DNA of 57,964 bases from Paracoccus sp. MKU1 (GCF_001447385.1 NZ_LLWQ01000217.1:1-57964), one strand, 5' to 3'. Numbered from the stretch's first letter, positions 44,128 to 54,139 are shown. The notes: generated from the sequence alone by a model not told the origin. Numbers and translations: made by a program.

Positions 44128-44851
44128 TTGTCTTCCTTCATCCACGAACCATCGCGCGGGTCCGAGGCATCACAGCCTCGCCGGCGCCAGAACCTGCCGT
44201 CCCGCGCCTCCGCCTGTTTCAGCGCGCTAGCTATGGGATTTCAGCCCGCATAGCAAGGACGAAGGCAGGATTTGCCGCACTCCCGCCGGGTTTCGGGCTG
44301 CGCGCCGCCAGAGGTCAGGCGCGAGAGTCCCGCCCCCGCCCCGCCCGCACAGCGGGAGAGTCGGGCATCGAAACATCTCTTGGTTGAATTGAGCATAATG
44401 GTCTCATGCAAGCAACCCGGCTGCCCGGATCGGTCGACGCTGGGCAAGCCCTGATGAGCGGTCATCCGCCACAAAGCCGGGCTCTGCACCCAGAAGTTGC
44501 ACCCTCCGGAAAATCAACGGGCTGCCTCCGTTAGGTCAGCCAACGGAACCTAACTTATGGACATGTTCCCTTCTCCACCCCGACAGTGCATACAGGCATC
44601 GTTCCGTAAGCGGTTGTTTGTTAACCTTGGTAAGCGGTTTTTGGTTGTGTTTTCAGACCTGACCGGGCGGGGGCGCGTTCTTGCTCCCGCCCGGTTGTGA
44701 ATCTGCCAGGCGTTGCCGGCTTCCCCCTGTCGCGGTTGCTTGATTTTTGGGCAGTATCTGGGCCAACTCGCGCTTGACGATTCCGCGCCCGCCGCACCCA
44801 TCAGACAAAAACTACAAAATTGGCCCTTGAGACAGCAGTTCTCGAAATGGC
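44128..44851. other. Long intergenic region between tig and gltX
   Basis: About 720 bp hold no convincing protein gene. Near tig, GCTATGGG (44230-44237) pairs with CCCgCATAGC (44245-44254), and this part should hold the tig promoter. The stretch 44530-44700 is less GC-rich and rich in inverted and direct repeats, and is listed separately as a possible small RNA gene. Nothing is recognised in 44260-44520 or 44700-44850. Confidence 0.5.
44530..44700 (+). ncRNA. Possible small RNA gene or structured non-coding element
   Basis: Three signals cluster here: the inverted repeat GTTAGGT (44530-44536) / ACCTAAC (44548-44554); two copies of GTAAGCGGTT (44606-44615 and 44630-44639, 24 bp apart) flanking GTTAACC; and a terminator-like hairpin ACCGGGCGGG (44662-44671) / CCCGCCCGGT (44686-44695) followed by TGTG. 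No known RNA family was recognised and the strand is a guess from the 3' hairpin. Confidence 0.3.
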
Positions 44852-44878
44852 AAAGGCCGCCCTTACAGACGGCCTTTT
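44852..44878. terminator. Rho-independent terminator of gltX, bidirectional
   Basis: AAAGGCCG (44852-44859) pairs with CGGCCTTT (44870-44877) around a 10-base loop. T-rich sequence follows on both strands. It lies 23 bp past the gltX stop. Confidence 0.85.
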
Positions 44879-44900
44879 CGCGTCATTCCTCCCGGGCGAC

Positions 44901-46226
44901 TCAGCCGCGGGCGCGCACGACCTGCAACAGCGGCATGACCTCGGACATGTCCGGCCCATGCGCCTGGCCGGTCAGGGCCTTGCGCAGCGGCATGAACAGG
45001 CCCTTGCCCTTGCGGCCGGTCGCTGTTTTCACCGCGTTGGTGAACTCACCCCAGGTGGCATCGGTATAGGGCGGCGGCGGCAGCAGCTTCATCGCCTCGG
45101 CGATGAAATCGGCATCCTCGGGATCGACCTGCGGCTCGGCGCCGTTCGAGAAGATCTCCCACCAGCCGGCCAGATCGTCCAGCTTGGTGATGTTCTGCGA
45201 GGCGACGCGCCAGAACCGCTCGGCCAGCGCATCGGGCACGCCAAGCGCGGCGATGCGGTCCCTGACCTCGGCGAAGGGGCGCGACTGGTTCGCCTCGCGC
45301 GTCAGCGGCCACAGGTCCTCGGCGTCGAACTTGGTGGGCGAGGCGCCGAATTGCGACAACTCGAACCCCTCGGCCAGCTCGTCCAGCGACATCCTCAGCT
45401 CGACCGGCTGCGACGAGCCCAGCCGCGCCATCAGCGACAGCAGCGCCTCGGGCGCCACGCCGCTTTCGCGCAGGTCCTTGATCGACAGCGTGCCCAGGCG
45501 CTTGGACAGCTCCTCGCCCTGCGCACCGGTGAGCAGGCTGTGATGGGCAAAGGCCGGCGGCTCGGCGCCCAGGGCGCGGATGATCTGGATCTGGGTCGCG
45601 GTGTTCGTCACATGGTCGGCGCCGCGCACGATATGGGTGACGCCCATCTCGGCATCATCGACCGAGCTGGCGAAGGTGTAGAGCACCTGCCCGTCGGCAC
45701 GGATCAGCACCGGGTCCGAGACCGAGGCCGCGTCGATGGAAATCTCGCCCAGGATGCCGTCGGGCCACTCGATCCGCTCCTGATCCAGCAGGAAGCGCCA
45801 GTAGCCGTCGCGGCCCTCGGCGCGCAGGCGGTCCTTGTCCTCGGCCGAAAGCTTCAGGCCCGCCCGGTCATAGACCGGCGGCTTGCCCATGTTGAGTTGC
45901 TTCTTGCGCTTCAGGTCCAGCTCGGTCGGGGTCTCGAACACCTCGTAGAGCCGGCCGGCCGCGCGCAGCCCCTCGGCCGCCTCGGCATAGCGGTCCAGCC
46001 GGTCCGACTGCCGCTCGATCCGGTCCCAGGTCAGGCCCAGCCATTCCAGGTCGCGCTGGATGCCGTCGGCATATTCCTGCTTCGACCGCTCGCGGTCGGT
46101 ATCGTCCAGGCGCAGGATGAAGGTGCCGCCCGCCTTGCGCGCGATCAGATAGTTCATCAGCGCCGTGCGAAGGTTGCCGACATGGATGTGGCCGGTGGGC
46201 GAAGGGGCGAAACGGGTGATGGTCAT
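44901..46226 (-). CDS. gltX: Glutamyl-tRNA synthetase
   Basis: This 441-residue class I synthetase has the HIGH-equivalent motif (PSPTGHIHVGNLRTALMNY), DDTDRERSKQEY, and the KMSKS-equivalent GEELSKRLGT. Its length is below the usual 465-485. Many alphaproteobacteria carry two gltX genes, one possibly specialised for mischarging tRNA-Gln ahead of GatCAB; which copy this is cannot be told here. It is divergent from the metallopeptidase gene. Confidence 0.95.
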   Translation of the reverse strand: MTITRFAPSPTGHIHVGNLRTALMNYLIARKAGGTFILRLDDTDRERSKQEYADGIQRDLEWLGLTWDRIERQSDRLDRYAEAAEGLRAAGRLYEVFETPTELDLKRKKQLNMGKPPVYDRAGLKLSAEDKDRLRAEGRDGYWRFLLDQERIEWPDGILGEISIDAASVSDPVLIRADGQVLYTFASSVDDAEMGVTHIVRGADHVTNTATQIQIIRALGAEPPAFAHHSLLTGAQGEELSKRLGTLSIKDLRESGVAPEALLSLMARLGSSQPVELRMSLDELAEGFELSQFGASPTKFDAEDLWPLTREANQSRPFAEVRDRIAALGVPDALAERFWRVASQNITKLDDLAGWWEIFSNGAEPQVDPEDADFIAEAMKLLPPPPYTDATWGEFTNAVKTATGRKGKGLFMPLRKALTGQAHGPDMSEVMPLLQVVRARG

Positions 46227-46304
46227 GGGAGCTCTCCTGTCGGCTTCGCTCTTTCACAAACAGCGGTTTTTGTCCATATCGGGACCAAAGACAGAGGTTA
46301 ACCG

Positions 46305-46712
46305 ATGCTTGACTGGAAGAATGCCGAGGCCCCCGACGCGGCCATGATCGAGGAACTGGCGCGCGAGGCCATCGCCGGCCTGCCGCCGGAATTCGCCGGT
46401 CCCGCCGCGCAGGTGGTGCTGCGGGTCGAGGATTTCGCCAGCGAGGAATTCCTCGACGAGCTGGAGATCGACGACCCGCTGGAGCTGACCGGCCTCTATG
46501 ACGGCGTGCCGATGACCGAAAAATCGGCCAGCGACCCGCAGCATTTTCCCGACACGGTCTGGCTGTTCCGCCGTGCCATCCTGGACGAATGGGCCTCGCG
46601 CGGGGACGTGACGCTGGGCCAGCTGGTCGCGCATGTCGTGGTGCATGAATTCGCCCATCATTTCGGCTGGTCCGACGAGGACATCGCCACCATCGACCGC
46701 TGGTGGGAATGA
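46305..46712 (+). CDS. Minimal zincin-like metallopeptidase family protein
   Basis: This 135-residue protein has the zinc motif HEFAHHFGWSDEDI (HExxHxxG...D) near the C-terminus, typical of the small DUF1025-type family widespread in alphaproteobacteria. The physiological substrate is unknown. Its stop overlaps the start of the PfkB kinase gene (ATGA), giving coupling. Confidence 0.88.
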   Translation: MLDWKNAEAPDAAMIEELAREAIAGLPPEFAGPAAQVVLRVEDFASEEFLDELEIDDPLELTGLYDGVPMTEKSASDPQHFPDTVWLFRRAILDEWASRGDVTLGQLVAHVVVHEFAHHFGWSDEDIATIDRWWE

Positions 46713-47671
46713 TGGACCAGGCGCCGATCCTGACCATCACCCTGAACCCCGCCCTGGACGTCACCACCGCAGCGCGGCAGGTGGTGCCCGACGTCAAGCT
46801 GCGCTGCGAGGCGCCGCGCTTCGATCCGGGCGGCGGCGGCATCAATGTCAGCCGGGCGATCCGCGCCATGGGCGGCGACAGCACGGCGCTGGTCGCGCTT
46901 GGCGGCGCCACCGGTCAGCGCATCGCCGCGCTGCTGGAGGAAACCGGCATCCCGCTGCACACCCTGCCCGCCCCGGGCGAGACGCGGCAGTCGCTGACCG
47001 TGGACGACCGCACCATCCGCCAGCAATACCGCTTCGTCATGCCCGGCCCGGAATGGTCCGCGGCCGATGTCGAGGCCGCGCTGGAGGCCGCCACCGGCGC
47101 CGCCGAACCCGGCGCGCTGGTGGTGCTGTCGGGCTCGAACCCGCCCGGCGTGCCGGCGGGCTTTGCCGCCATGCTGGCCCAGCGGCTGCGCGGCAGCGGC
47201 GCGCGGCTGATCGTCGATACCTCGGGCAAGGCGCTGGCCGAGGTCGCCGCCGCCACCGACCGGCGGGTCGAGATCCTGCGCATGGACGACGAGGAGGCCG
47301 AGGGGCTGGCCGGCCATCCCCTGCCCTTCCGCGCCGATACCGCCGCCTTCGCGGCCAGCCTCGTCGCCTCGGGCGCCGCGCATGGGGTGATCGTGGCGCG
47401 CGGCCGCGACGGCAACATCATCGCCACCGACCAGGGCATCTGGCATGCCGAGGCGGCGCGGGTGCAGGTGGTCAGCAAGGTCGGCGCCGGCGACAGTTTC
47501 CTGGCCGGCTTCACGCTGGGCCATGCCCGCGGCTGGCCAGTCTGCGACGCGCTGGGGCTGGCGGCCGCCGCCGCCTCGGCCACGGTGCAGACGCCCGCGA
47601 CCGAGCTGTGCCGGGGCGAGGATGTCGAGCGGCTGTTCGCCGCCCGCGTGGTGACGCGGATGCGGGCCTGA
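46709..47671 (+). CDS. PfkB-family sugar kinase (1-phosphofructokinase-like)
   Basis: This 320-residue ribokinase-fold enzyme opens with ILTITLNPALDVTTAARQVV and FDPGGGGINVSRAI, the pattern of 1-phosphofructokinase/tagatose-6-phosphate kinase. The catalytic base lies in SKVGAGDSFLAGFTLG. It is probably a fructose-1-phosphate or fructose-6-phosphate kinase (PfkB type). No PTS genes are adjacent, which leaves the substrate open. It is coupled to the upstream metallopeptidase gene. Confidence 0.88.
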   Translation: MMDQAPILTITLNPALDVTTAARQVVPDVKLRCEAPRFDPGGGGINVSRAIRAMGGDSTALVALGGATGQRIAALLEETGIPLHTLPAPGETRQSLTVDDRTIRQQYRFVMPGPEWSAADVEAALEAATGAAEPGALVVLSGSNPPGVPAGFAAMLAQRLRGSGARLIVDTSGKALAEVAAATDRRVEILRMDDEEAEGLAGHPLPFRADTAAFAASLVASGAAHGVIVARGRDGNIIATDQGIWHAEAARVQVVSKVGAGDSFLAGFTLGHARGWPVCDALGLAAAAASATVQTPATELCRGEDVERLFAARVVTRMRA

Positions 47672-47679
47672 CGGGGCGC

Positions 47680-48198
47680 CTAGGCGCGCCCGTCCATGCG
47701 CACGAAATCCAGCACGCTGCCCTGCGCCGGGGCCAGTTCCGACCAGTCGTCGATCTGGAAATCGACGACCAGCGTCGCGGCCGTCGGATAGCGGCGGAAA
47801 TCCGGGTCCAGCGGCGCCCGCGCCGGCAGCATGGCGGCGAATTCGGCGATGCCGGGATTGTGGCCGATCATCATCACCGTCGGCGCCGAGGCGCTGCGCA
47901 GGATCTCCAGCATCTTTTCGGGCGCGGCATGGTAAAGCCCCGGCTCGTAACGGAGATGCGGCCGCACCTCCAGCGGCGCCATGGCGATGCCGGCCCAGGT
48001 CTCGCGCGTGCGCTCGGCGGTCGAGCACAGCACCTCCTCGGGCTCATAGCCCCGGCTGGCCAGCCAGTCTCCGAGTTCGCGCGCCGAGCGGCGGCCGCGC
48101 GCGTTCAGCGGGCGGTCGTGATCCGGTTGCGCCGGATCGTCCCAGGACGATTTGGCATGACGGGTCAGGATCAGACGGCGGTGTCCGAGTGGAGTCAT
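47680..48198 (-). CDS. Histidine phosphatase family protein (SixA-like)
   Basis: This 172-residue protein of the phosphoglycerate-mutase-like superfamily has the phosphate pocket ILTRHAKSSWDDP and a second catalytic histidine in MMIGHNPGIAEFA. The short form matches SixA, which removes phosphate from phosphohistidine proteins. The target is unknown. It converges on the PfkB kinase gene. Confidence 0.88.
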   Translation of the reverse strand: MTPLGHRRLILTRHAKSSWDDPAQPDHDRPLNARGRRSARELGDWLASRGYEPEEVLCSTAERTRETWAGIAMAPLEVRPHLRYEPGLYHAAPEKMLEILRSASAPTVMMIGHNPGIAEFAAMLPARAPLDPDFRRYPTAATLVVDFQIDDWSELAPAQGSVLDFVRMDGRA

Positions 48199-48303
48199 CG
48201 ATTTGCCTTTTCGGCCATGCGGTTAAGGTTGGGCAGCGGAACCGAGCCTGCCATAGCTTCCGCCGGGCGGGCAAGCCTTCTCTTTCAGGCGATGTCGCGC
48301 CGC

Positions 48304-49218
48304 CTACAGCCCGCTGTCGCCCTGGCGCAAGCCGCGCGGCTTGACCCGCGGCTCGGTCGAGCGGATCAGCGACCCCGCGCCATGTTCGGTGAACAGCTCC
48401 AGCAGGCAGGCATTGGGCACCCGCCCGTCCAGGATCACCACGGCGCGCACCCCCTCCTCCAGCGCCTTCAGCGCGGTTTCGGTCTTGGGGATCATGCCGC
48501 CTGCGATGGTGCCGTCGGCGATCATCGCCCGCACCTGGTCGGGATGCATCGCGGTCAGCACCTCGCCCGAAGCGTCTTTGACGCCCGATACATCGGTCAG
48601 AAGCAGCAGCCGGTCGGCCTTGAGCGCGCCGGCGATCGCGCCCGCTGCGGTGTCGCCGTTGACGTTGAAGGTCTCGTTATCCTCCATCCCCGTCGCCACC
48701 GGGGCGATGACCGGGATCAGCCCGGCATTGTAGAGGTCGCGGATGATCTGCACGTTCATCTCGACCGGGCGGCCGACGAAGCCCAGCTCCGGGTCGTCCG
48801 GCTCGCAGACCATCAGGTCGTCGTCCTTGCCGGAAATGCCGACCGCGCGGCCGCCGGCATCGTTGATCGCCTGCACAATGCGCTTATTGACCAGGCCCGA
48901 CAGCACCATTTCCACCACCTCGACCGTCTCGCGGGTGGTGACGCGCTTGCCGCGCACGAAGCGGCTTTCGATGCCCAGCTTGCCCAGCAGGTCGTTGATC
49001 ATCGGGCCGCCGCCATGGCAGACGACCGGATGGATGCCGACCTGCTTCATCAGCACGATGTCGCGGGCGAACTCGGCCATGGCCTCGTCGTCGCCCATGG
49101 CATTGCCGCCGAATTTCACCACCACCACGGCGCCGGAATAACGCTGCATATAGGGCAACGCCTCGGAAAGGGTGCGGGCGGTGGCGATCCAGTCACGGTT
49201 CATCTTCTGCTTTCTCAT
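48304..49218 (-). CDS. argB: Acetylglutamate kinase
   Basis: This 304-residue enzyme of arginine synthesis phosphorylates N-acetylglutamate. It has [29 protein letters not shown], and [20 protein letters not shown]. The start at 49218 ([17 protein letters not shown]) has AGGGGCC upstream; ATG at 49203 is an alternative. It is the last gene of the rpmH-argB cluster. An N-terminal helix before the core suggests the arginine-sensitive hexameric type. Confidence 0.95.
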   Translation of the reverse strand: MRKQKMNRDWIATARTLSEALPYMQRYSGAVVVVKFGGNAMGDDEAMAEFARDIVLMKQVGIHPVVCHGGGPMINDLLGKLGIESRFVRGKRVTTRETVEVVEMVLSGLVNKRIVQAINDAGGRAVGISGKDDDLMVCEPDDPELGFVGRPVEMNVQIIRDLYNAGLIPVIAPVATGMEDNETFNVNGDTAAGAIAGALKADRLLLLTDVSGVKDASGEVLTAMHPDQVRAMIADGTIAGGMIPKTETALKALEEGVRAVVILDGRVPNACLLELFTEHGAGSLIRSTEPRVKPRGLRQGDSGL

Positions 49219-49264
49219 CGAAGGCCCCTGTTCGTCGCGCCCGACCCTAGGACGCGGGTGCCGA

Positions 49265-49915
49265 TCAGTCCAGACCGGCAATGATGGCGCGCAGCGTGGC
49301 GATGCCCTGCCCCTTGTCCGAGCTTGTGACCACAAGCTCGGGGTAGGCGGCGGGGTGCTTTTGCAGCGCCTCCTGCACCTGCGCGACGGTGGCCTGCATG
49401 GCCTGTGCGCCGATCTTGTCGGCCTTGGTCAGCACCACCTGGAAGGGCACGGCCGAACGGTCGAGCAGCTTCATGATCTCGTGGTCGACGTCCTTCACGC
49501 CATGGCGCGAATCGATCAGCGCGAAGGCGCGGCGCAGGGTCGGCCGGCCGGCGAGATAGTTCTTCAAGAGCGCCTGCCATTTCGCCACCACCGCGACCGG
49601 CGCCTTGGCGAAACCATAGCCCGGCAGGTCCACCAGATAGGCGCGCTCGCCCAGGGTGAAATAGTTGATCTCCTGCGTGCGGCCCGGGGTGTTCGAGGCG
49701 CGCGCCAGCGATTTCCGGCCCGTCAGCGCGTTGATCAGGCTGGATTTTCCGGCGTTCGAGCGGCCGGCGAAACAGACCTCGGGCCTATCGGCGGGCGGCA
49801 GCCCGTCCATGGCGACCACGCCCTTCAGGAAATCGACCGGGCCTGCGAACAGTTGGCGCGCGGCCTCGGCGGTCTCGGCATCGGGTTCCGGGGCGACGGG
49901 AAAGGCGACCTTCAT
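49265..49915 (-). CDS. engB: Ribosome biogenesis GTPase (YihA/EngB)
   Basis: This 216-residue GTPase is needed for 50S assembly. The G1 motif is [18 protein letters not shown]3 is [10 protein letters not shown] and G4 is LTKADK. It overlaps the MOSC gene by ATGA. Confidence 0.95.
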   Translation of the reverse strand: MKVAFPVAPEPDAETAEAARQLFAGPVDFLKGVVAMDGLPPADRPEVCFAGRSNAGKSSLINALTGRKSLARASNTPGRTQEINYFTLGERAYLVDLPGYGFAKAPVAVVAKWQALLKNYLAGRPTLRRAFALIDSRHGVKDVDHEIMKLLDRSAVPFQVVLTKADKIGAQAMQATVAQVQEALQKHPAAYPELVVTSSDKGQGIATLRAIIAGLD

Positions 49916-50670
49916 GCGCAGACCTCATCGCCAAGGGCGATATCGCCGCCGGTGACCACCTCGGCATAGATGCCGAAATCGCGATGGCCGAATTGCGCCT
50001 CCAGCGCCTCGGGCATGTCGATGTCGATGCGACCCGTGGCAGGATCGGCACTGGTCGCCGGGCAGCGGCCGATGGTCTCGGTCACCCGCAGCTCGACCGC
50101 GCCCACGGTCAGCACATGGCCGATCAGGTCACGCTCGGCATAAGGCGCCCAGCCGTCCAGCCACAGGTTGCCGCGCCAGCGCTCCACACCCACGCTCATG
50201 CCCAGCTGCGATTCCAGATCGGCCAGGCTCGACAGCGACAGGATCGAGACCCAGGGCTGGTTCACATCGGTCCAGCCGGTCGGCCCCCGCACCAGGCGGG
50301 TGGGGGCGGGTTTCCCCTCGGACCAGAGCGGACGGACCCAGTCCACCAGCCGCGCGCCCTCGGTCTCGGGGTCGAAGTCCAGATCGGGCAGGTCGGGATG
50401 GGTCAGACGGATCCGGCCGCCTTCCGCGCCTTCGCCCCAGCCGCCCTGGACAGCCTGCAAGCCGGCCGAGGCCGCGCCGCGCAGGAAGCAGGATTTCGGC
50501 AGCCAGCGACCCGGCACCTCGCCGGCGTGACGCTCGCCGCCCTCGGTCAGCAGCGCCCAGAGCCGGTCGCCCGGCAGGCGCCGCGCCGCATCCAGGCGGG
50601 TGTGGCGCAGATCCTCGCCGCCGATCGCCTTGATCGGATGCCGGCGTATCCGGGCGATGCGGGCGGTCAT
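49912..50670 (-). CDS. MOSC domain protein
   Basis: This 252-residue protein has an N-terminal MOSC beta-barrel (RIARIRRHPIKAIGGEDLRH) and the C-terminal MOSC core (VETIGRCPATSADPATG-like segment). The conserved cysteine in IGRCPATSAD probably handles sulfur, as in molybdenum-cofactor sulfurase and YiiM/YcbX proteins. The partner is unknown. It overlaps yidC by 4 bp upstream and engB downstream, in the order usual for Rhodobacterales. Confidence 0.9.
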   Translation of the reverse strand: MTARIARIRRHPIKAIGGEDLRHTRLDAARRLPGDRLWALLTEGGERHAGEVPGRWLPKSCFLRGAASAGLQAVQGGWGEGAEGGRIRLTHPDLPDLDFDPETEGARLVDWVRPLWSEGKPAPTRLVRGPTGWTDVNQPWVSILSLSSLADLESQLGMSVGVERWRGNLWLDGWAPYAERDLIGHVLTVGAVELRVTETIGRCPATSADPATGRIDIDMPEALEAQFGHRDFGIYAEVVTGGDIALGDEVCA

Positions 50671-52574
50671 TTGCCGCCCTTGTCCCCGCCCTTGTCTTCG
50701 GCCTTGGCCCGTGACGGCAGGCTGGAGCGGATATTGCCGAAGAAGTCGGGCCGGTGGCCATGCATCGACATGATCGTGTACTGCTGGATGATGGTGATGG
50801 TGTTGTTGGTGATCCAGTACAGCACCAGACCCGAGGCAAAGCCGCCCAGCATGAACATGAACACCCAGGGCATCCAGGCGAAGATCATCTTCTGCGCCGG
50901 ATCGGTCGGAGCCGGGTTCAGCTTCTGCTGCATCCACATCGAGATGCCCAGCAGGATCGCCAGCACCGGCAGGGTAAAGCTGTGCAGGAAGCTGCCCTGG
51001 CCCGGCGCCGCCCAGGGCAGCAGGCCGAACAGGTTCCACAGGCTCGACGGGTCGGGCGCCGCGAGGTCGCGGATCCAGCCGATCCAGGGCGCATGGCGCA
51101 GCTCGATGGTGACGAAGATCACCTTGTAGAGCGCGAAGAAGATCGGGATCTGCAACAGCACCGGCAGGCAGCCTGCGGCGGGGTTCACCTTTTCGCGCTT
51201 GTAAAGCTCCATCACCTCTTTCTGGAACTTCATCCGGTCGTCGCCGGTGCGTTCCTTGATCGCCTCCATCTGCGGTTGCAGCTCCTTCATCTTCGCCATC
51301 GAGATGTAGGATTTGCGCGCCAGCGGGAAGACCAGCAGCTTCAGCACGAAGGTCAGCGCGATGATCGCCCAGCCCATGTTGCCGATCATGCCATGCAGCC
51401 AGTGCAGCAGGCGGAAGATCGGCTTGGTCAGGAAATAGAACCAGCCCCAGTCGATGGAATCGACGAAACGGTCGATGCCGGGATTTTCCTGATAGCCGTT
51501 GATGACCTCCCAGACCTTGGCGCCGGCGAACAGATAGCTGGAGCTGGTGCCGGTGGCGCCCGGGGCGACGGTCTGCACCGGCATCCGCGCCTCGGTCTGG
51601 TAGATGTCGGCGCCGGGGGCGTATTTCACCACCGCGGTGAAGGCCTGGCCCGGCGCGGGCGCCAGCGTGGTCATCCAGTATTTGTCGGTAAAGCCGATCC
51701 AGCCGTTCTCCTGCACCTCGATCAGCTGCGCCGGCCCCTCGCCCGGCAGCGGGTCGAGCTTGGCCATGTCCTTGTATTTCTCCTCCAGCAGCTTACCGTC
51801 GGTCATGCCGACCGCGCCCTCGTGCAGGACGAAGAAATTCTGGGTGTCGGGCCGGCCGTGGCGCGCCAGGATGCCATAGGGCGCCGCCGAGAAGGGCGCG
51901 GCCCCGGTGTTTTCCAGCGCCTGGGTCACGGTGAACAGGAACTTGTCGTCCAGCTCATAGGTGCGGCGGAAGATCTGGCCGGCGCCATTGTCCCAGCGCA
52001 GCGTGACCGGCTGGCCGGGGGCGAGGGTCGAGCCGGATTCGACCTCCCACACCGTGGCCGGGCCGGGAACCAGCGCCGGATCGGTGCCGGCGGCCGGCAT
52101 CCAGCCATAGACCGCGTAATAGGGCTTCTGCACTGCCAGCTGCGGATCGCCACCCGGCGCGACCGGGCTGCCCTGGGCCTGCACGGTGGTTTGCGCGGTG
52201 GGCGACAGCAGGCGCACGAAGGGCGACCGGGGATCGAGCGTCTCCTGATAGCCGGTCAGCTCCAGGTCGTCGATACGACCGCCCGCCAGCGAGATCGTGC
52301 CCGCGAGCGAAGGGGATTCGATCTTGACCCGCCCGGCATTGGCCGAGGGGTCGCTGCTGGCCGCCGCGGCTTCCAGTTCCGGCGCCGCGCCCTGCGGCAC
52401 CGCGCCCGGCGTCGCGGGGGCGCCGGTCTCGGGCTGGGTCACACCCTGGGTGCTGGCCGGCGGCGTATCCTGCGCGGGCGGCACCGGCTCGGGGGCGAAG
52501 AAGATCGACCAGACGAGCATGACGAGGGCGGAAAGCACCATCGCCAGGATGAGGTTGCGGTTGTTGTCTTGCAT
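50667..52574 (-). CDS. yidC: Membrane protein insertase YidC
   Basis: This 635-residue protein starts MQDNNRNLILAMVLSALVML with an N-terminal membrane helix. It continues with a Pro/Ala-rich linker, a large periplasmic beta-sandwich domain (about 100-370), and the C-terminal five-helix insertase core (WGWFYFLTKPIFRLLHWLHG, PAAGCLPVLLQIPIFFALYK). It inserts inner-membrane proteins alone or with Sec. The linkage with yidD, rnpA and rpmH is classical. Confidence 0.96.
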   Translation of the reverse strand: MQDNNRNLILAMVLSALVMLVWSIFFAPEPVPPAQDTPPASTQGVTQPETGAPATPGAVPQGAAPELEAAAASSDPSANAGRVKIESPSLAGTISLAGGRIDDLELTGYQETLDPRSPFVRLLSPTAQTTVQAQGSPVAPGGDPQLAVQKPYYAVYGWMPAAGTDPALVPGPATVWEVESGSTLAPGQPVTLRWDNGAGQIFRRTYELDDKFLFTVTQALENTGAAPFSAAPYGILARHGRPDTQNFFVLHEGAVGMTDGKLLEEKYKDMAKLDPLPGEGPAQLIEVQENGWIGFTDKYWMTTLAPAPGQAFTAVVKYAPGADIYQTEARMPVQTVAPGATGTSSSYLFAGAKVWEVINGYQENPGIDRFVDSIDWGWFYFLTKPIFRLLHWLHGMIGNMGWAIIALTFVLKLLVFPLARKSYISMAKMKELQPQMEAIKERTGDDRMKFQKEVMELYKREKVNPAAGCLPVLLQIPIFFALYKVIFVTIELRHAPWIGWIRDLAAPDPSSLWNLFGLLPWAAPGQGSFLHSFTLPVLAILLGISMWMQQKLNPAPTDPAQKMIFAWMPWVFMFMLGGFASGLVLYWITNNTITIIQQYTIMSMHGHRPDFFGNIRSSLPSRAKAEDKGGDKGGK

Positions 52575-52798
52575 TCCGGACCAGCCCTTCGTCGTCACCC
52601 AGTCTGAGGGTTCGGGCCGCTTCAACAGAAGCGACCGGCAAAGGTCAAGGGAATTTGCCGGAAAACCGGGTCGGTTTCCACCCCGACGCGGCGCTCCGGC
52701 CGCCTGGCCCCGCCCTGCCTCGCCATGGGACCGGCCCGCCGCACGGCCGACGCGGATTTCGCCCGGGCCGCCGCCGCATGCCGGATCGGCCCCGGCCG

Positions 52799-54103
52799 TC
52801 ACGCCTTGCGGCGCAGGTCGAAAGGCACAGGCAGCGCATGGTCGCGCTCGAGCAGGAACTCATCGACCGCCCCGGCCTCCAGCGGCGGTGCCACGGCCGG
52901 CCCCTGCACCGCGTTGAAGCCGATCTGGGCCAGGAAGGCATTCTCCTCCTGCGTCGCCACGCCATCGGCCAAGGCGGCCAGGCCCAGATGCTCTGCCAGC
53001 GCCAGGATGGCCAGGATCATCCGCTGCTGGTCGGCGCGCCGGTCGCACTCGGCGGTGAACGCGCGGCCGATCCGCACCCGGCCGATGCCGAAGCGGCGCA
53101 GATCGTCCAGCCCGGCGCTGCCGGTGCCGAACTCGCCCAAAGCCAAGGCGCAGCCCGCGGCGGCCAGCCGCTGCAAGCTGGCGGTCACCAGCATGCGGCC
53201 GCCGCCGCGGCCGATCGGCTCGCTCACCTCGATTTCCAGCCGCTGCGGGGACAGGTCGTTCCGGTCCAGCTCCCACAGGATCGTATCGGCGATGGCGGCA
53301 TCCCCCAGCACCCGGTCGGACAGCGGCACCGAGAGCAGCGGCACCGGCGTGCCAAGCCGGTCCCAGCCCCGCAGGCTGGCAAAGGCCTGGCGCAGCACAT
53401 CGGCGGTGATCCGGCCCAGCGTGCCGTCATCGAGCCGCGCCTCGAGTTCGGCCAGATCATGGCTGTTCCGGTCGTCCATCCGCAGGCGCGGCAGGACCCG
53501 CAGCGCCGGCATCTGGCCGGTGTCGCAGCAAAGCTGGGGCTGGAACAACAGCCCGACCCGGTCGAGCGCCAAGGCCGGCCCCACCCCCGGCTCGGCCTGC
53601 CGTCCCATTTCCACAAAGCGGATCTGTCCCGTGGGCGAGAACGGGCTCAGCCCGTGCAGGGCCATGCGGCCATAGGTATAGAGCGCCGCCGGCTCCTGCC
53701 GGCCGGTGTCGTCGCTGACGATCGCCACATTCACCACCGGGCAGATGCGCAGATCCGGCAGGTCGATCCCCTCCGAACAGATGGTCTGCAACCGCGCCAG
53801 CAGGCCCGGCACCGCCTGTTGGCGCCCGATGGCGAAAAGCCCGAGAATTTCGCCGCAGCCGCGACTGCGCCCCTGCGGCAGCAGCCGCAGATCCGCCACC
53901 AGCCGCAGCAAGAGCCGGTCCAGCATCTGCTCCAGCATCGCCGGGCCGATGCTGGCACGCAGCATCTCGATATTCTCGACCCGCAGCACCAGGGCAAGCC
54001 GGACCCTGCCCTGCGCCGCCCCCTCGCCCCTGACAAGCCTTGCCAGCCGTGACGCGGCCGCCGCGATTCCGTAAGCCATTGCCTGATCCGAATCTTGTTG
54101 CAC
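52799..54103 (-). CDS. Degenerate EAL-domain protein
   Basis: This protein of 434 residues (GTG at 54103; ATG at 54079 is an alternative, neither with a good Shine-Dalgarno) has an N-terminal degenerate GGDEF-like region and a C-terminal EAL fold. Key catalytic motifs have decayed: EALxR reads PALRVLP, DDFGTGYSSL reads GEFGTGSAGL and KIDRSF reads RIGRAF. It probably cannot hydrolyse cyclic di-GMP and may act as a sensor or protein partner. It is inserted between yidC and ttcA. Confidence 0.82.
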   Translation of the reverse strand: MQQDSDQAMAYGIAAAASRLARLVRGEGAAQGRVRLALVLRVENIEMLRASIGPAMLEQMLDRLLLRLVADLRLLPQGRSRGCGEILGLFAIGRQQAVPGLLARLQTICSEGIDLPDLRICPVVNVAIVSDDTGRQEPAALYTYGRMALHGLSPFSPTGQIRFVEMGRQAEPGVGPALALDRVGLLFQPQLCCDTGQMPALRVLPRLRMDDRNSHDLAELEARLDDGTLGRITADVLRQAFASLRGWDRLGTPVPLLSVPLSDRVLGDAAIADTILWELDRNDLSPQRLEIEVSEPIGRGGGRMLVTASLQRLAAAGCALALGEFGTGSAGLDDLRRFGIGRVRIGRAFTAECDRRADQQRMILAILALAEHLGLAALADGVATQEENAFLAQIGFNAVQGPAVAPPLEAGAVDEFLLERDHALPVPFDLRRKA

Positions 54104-54139
54104 GGATCGCAGCCTAGGCCGGCGACGCTTTTCGTTCCG

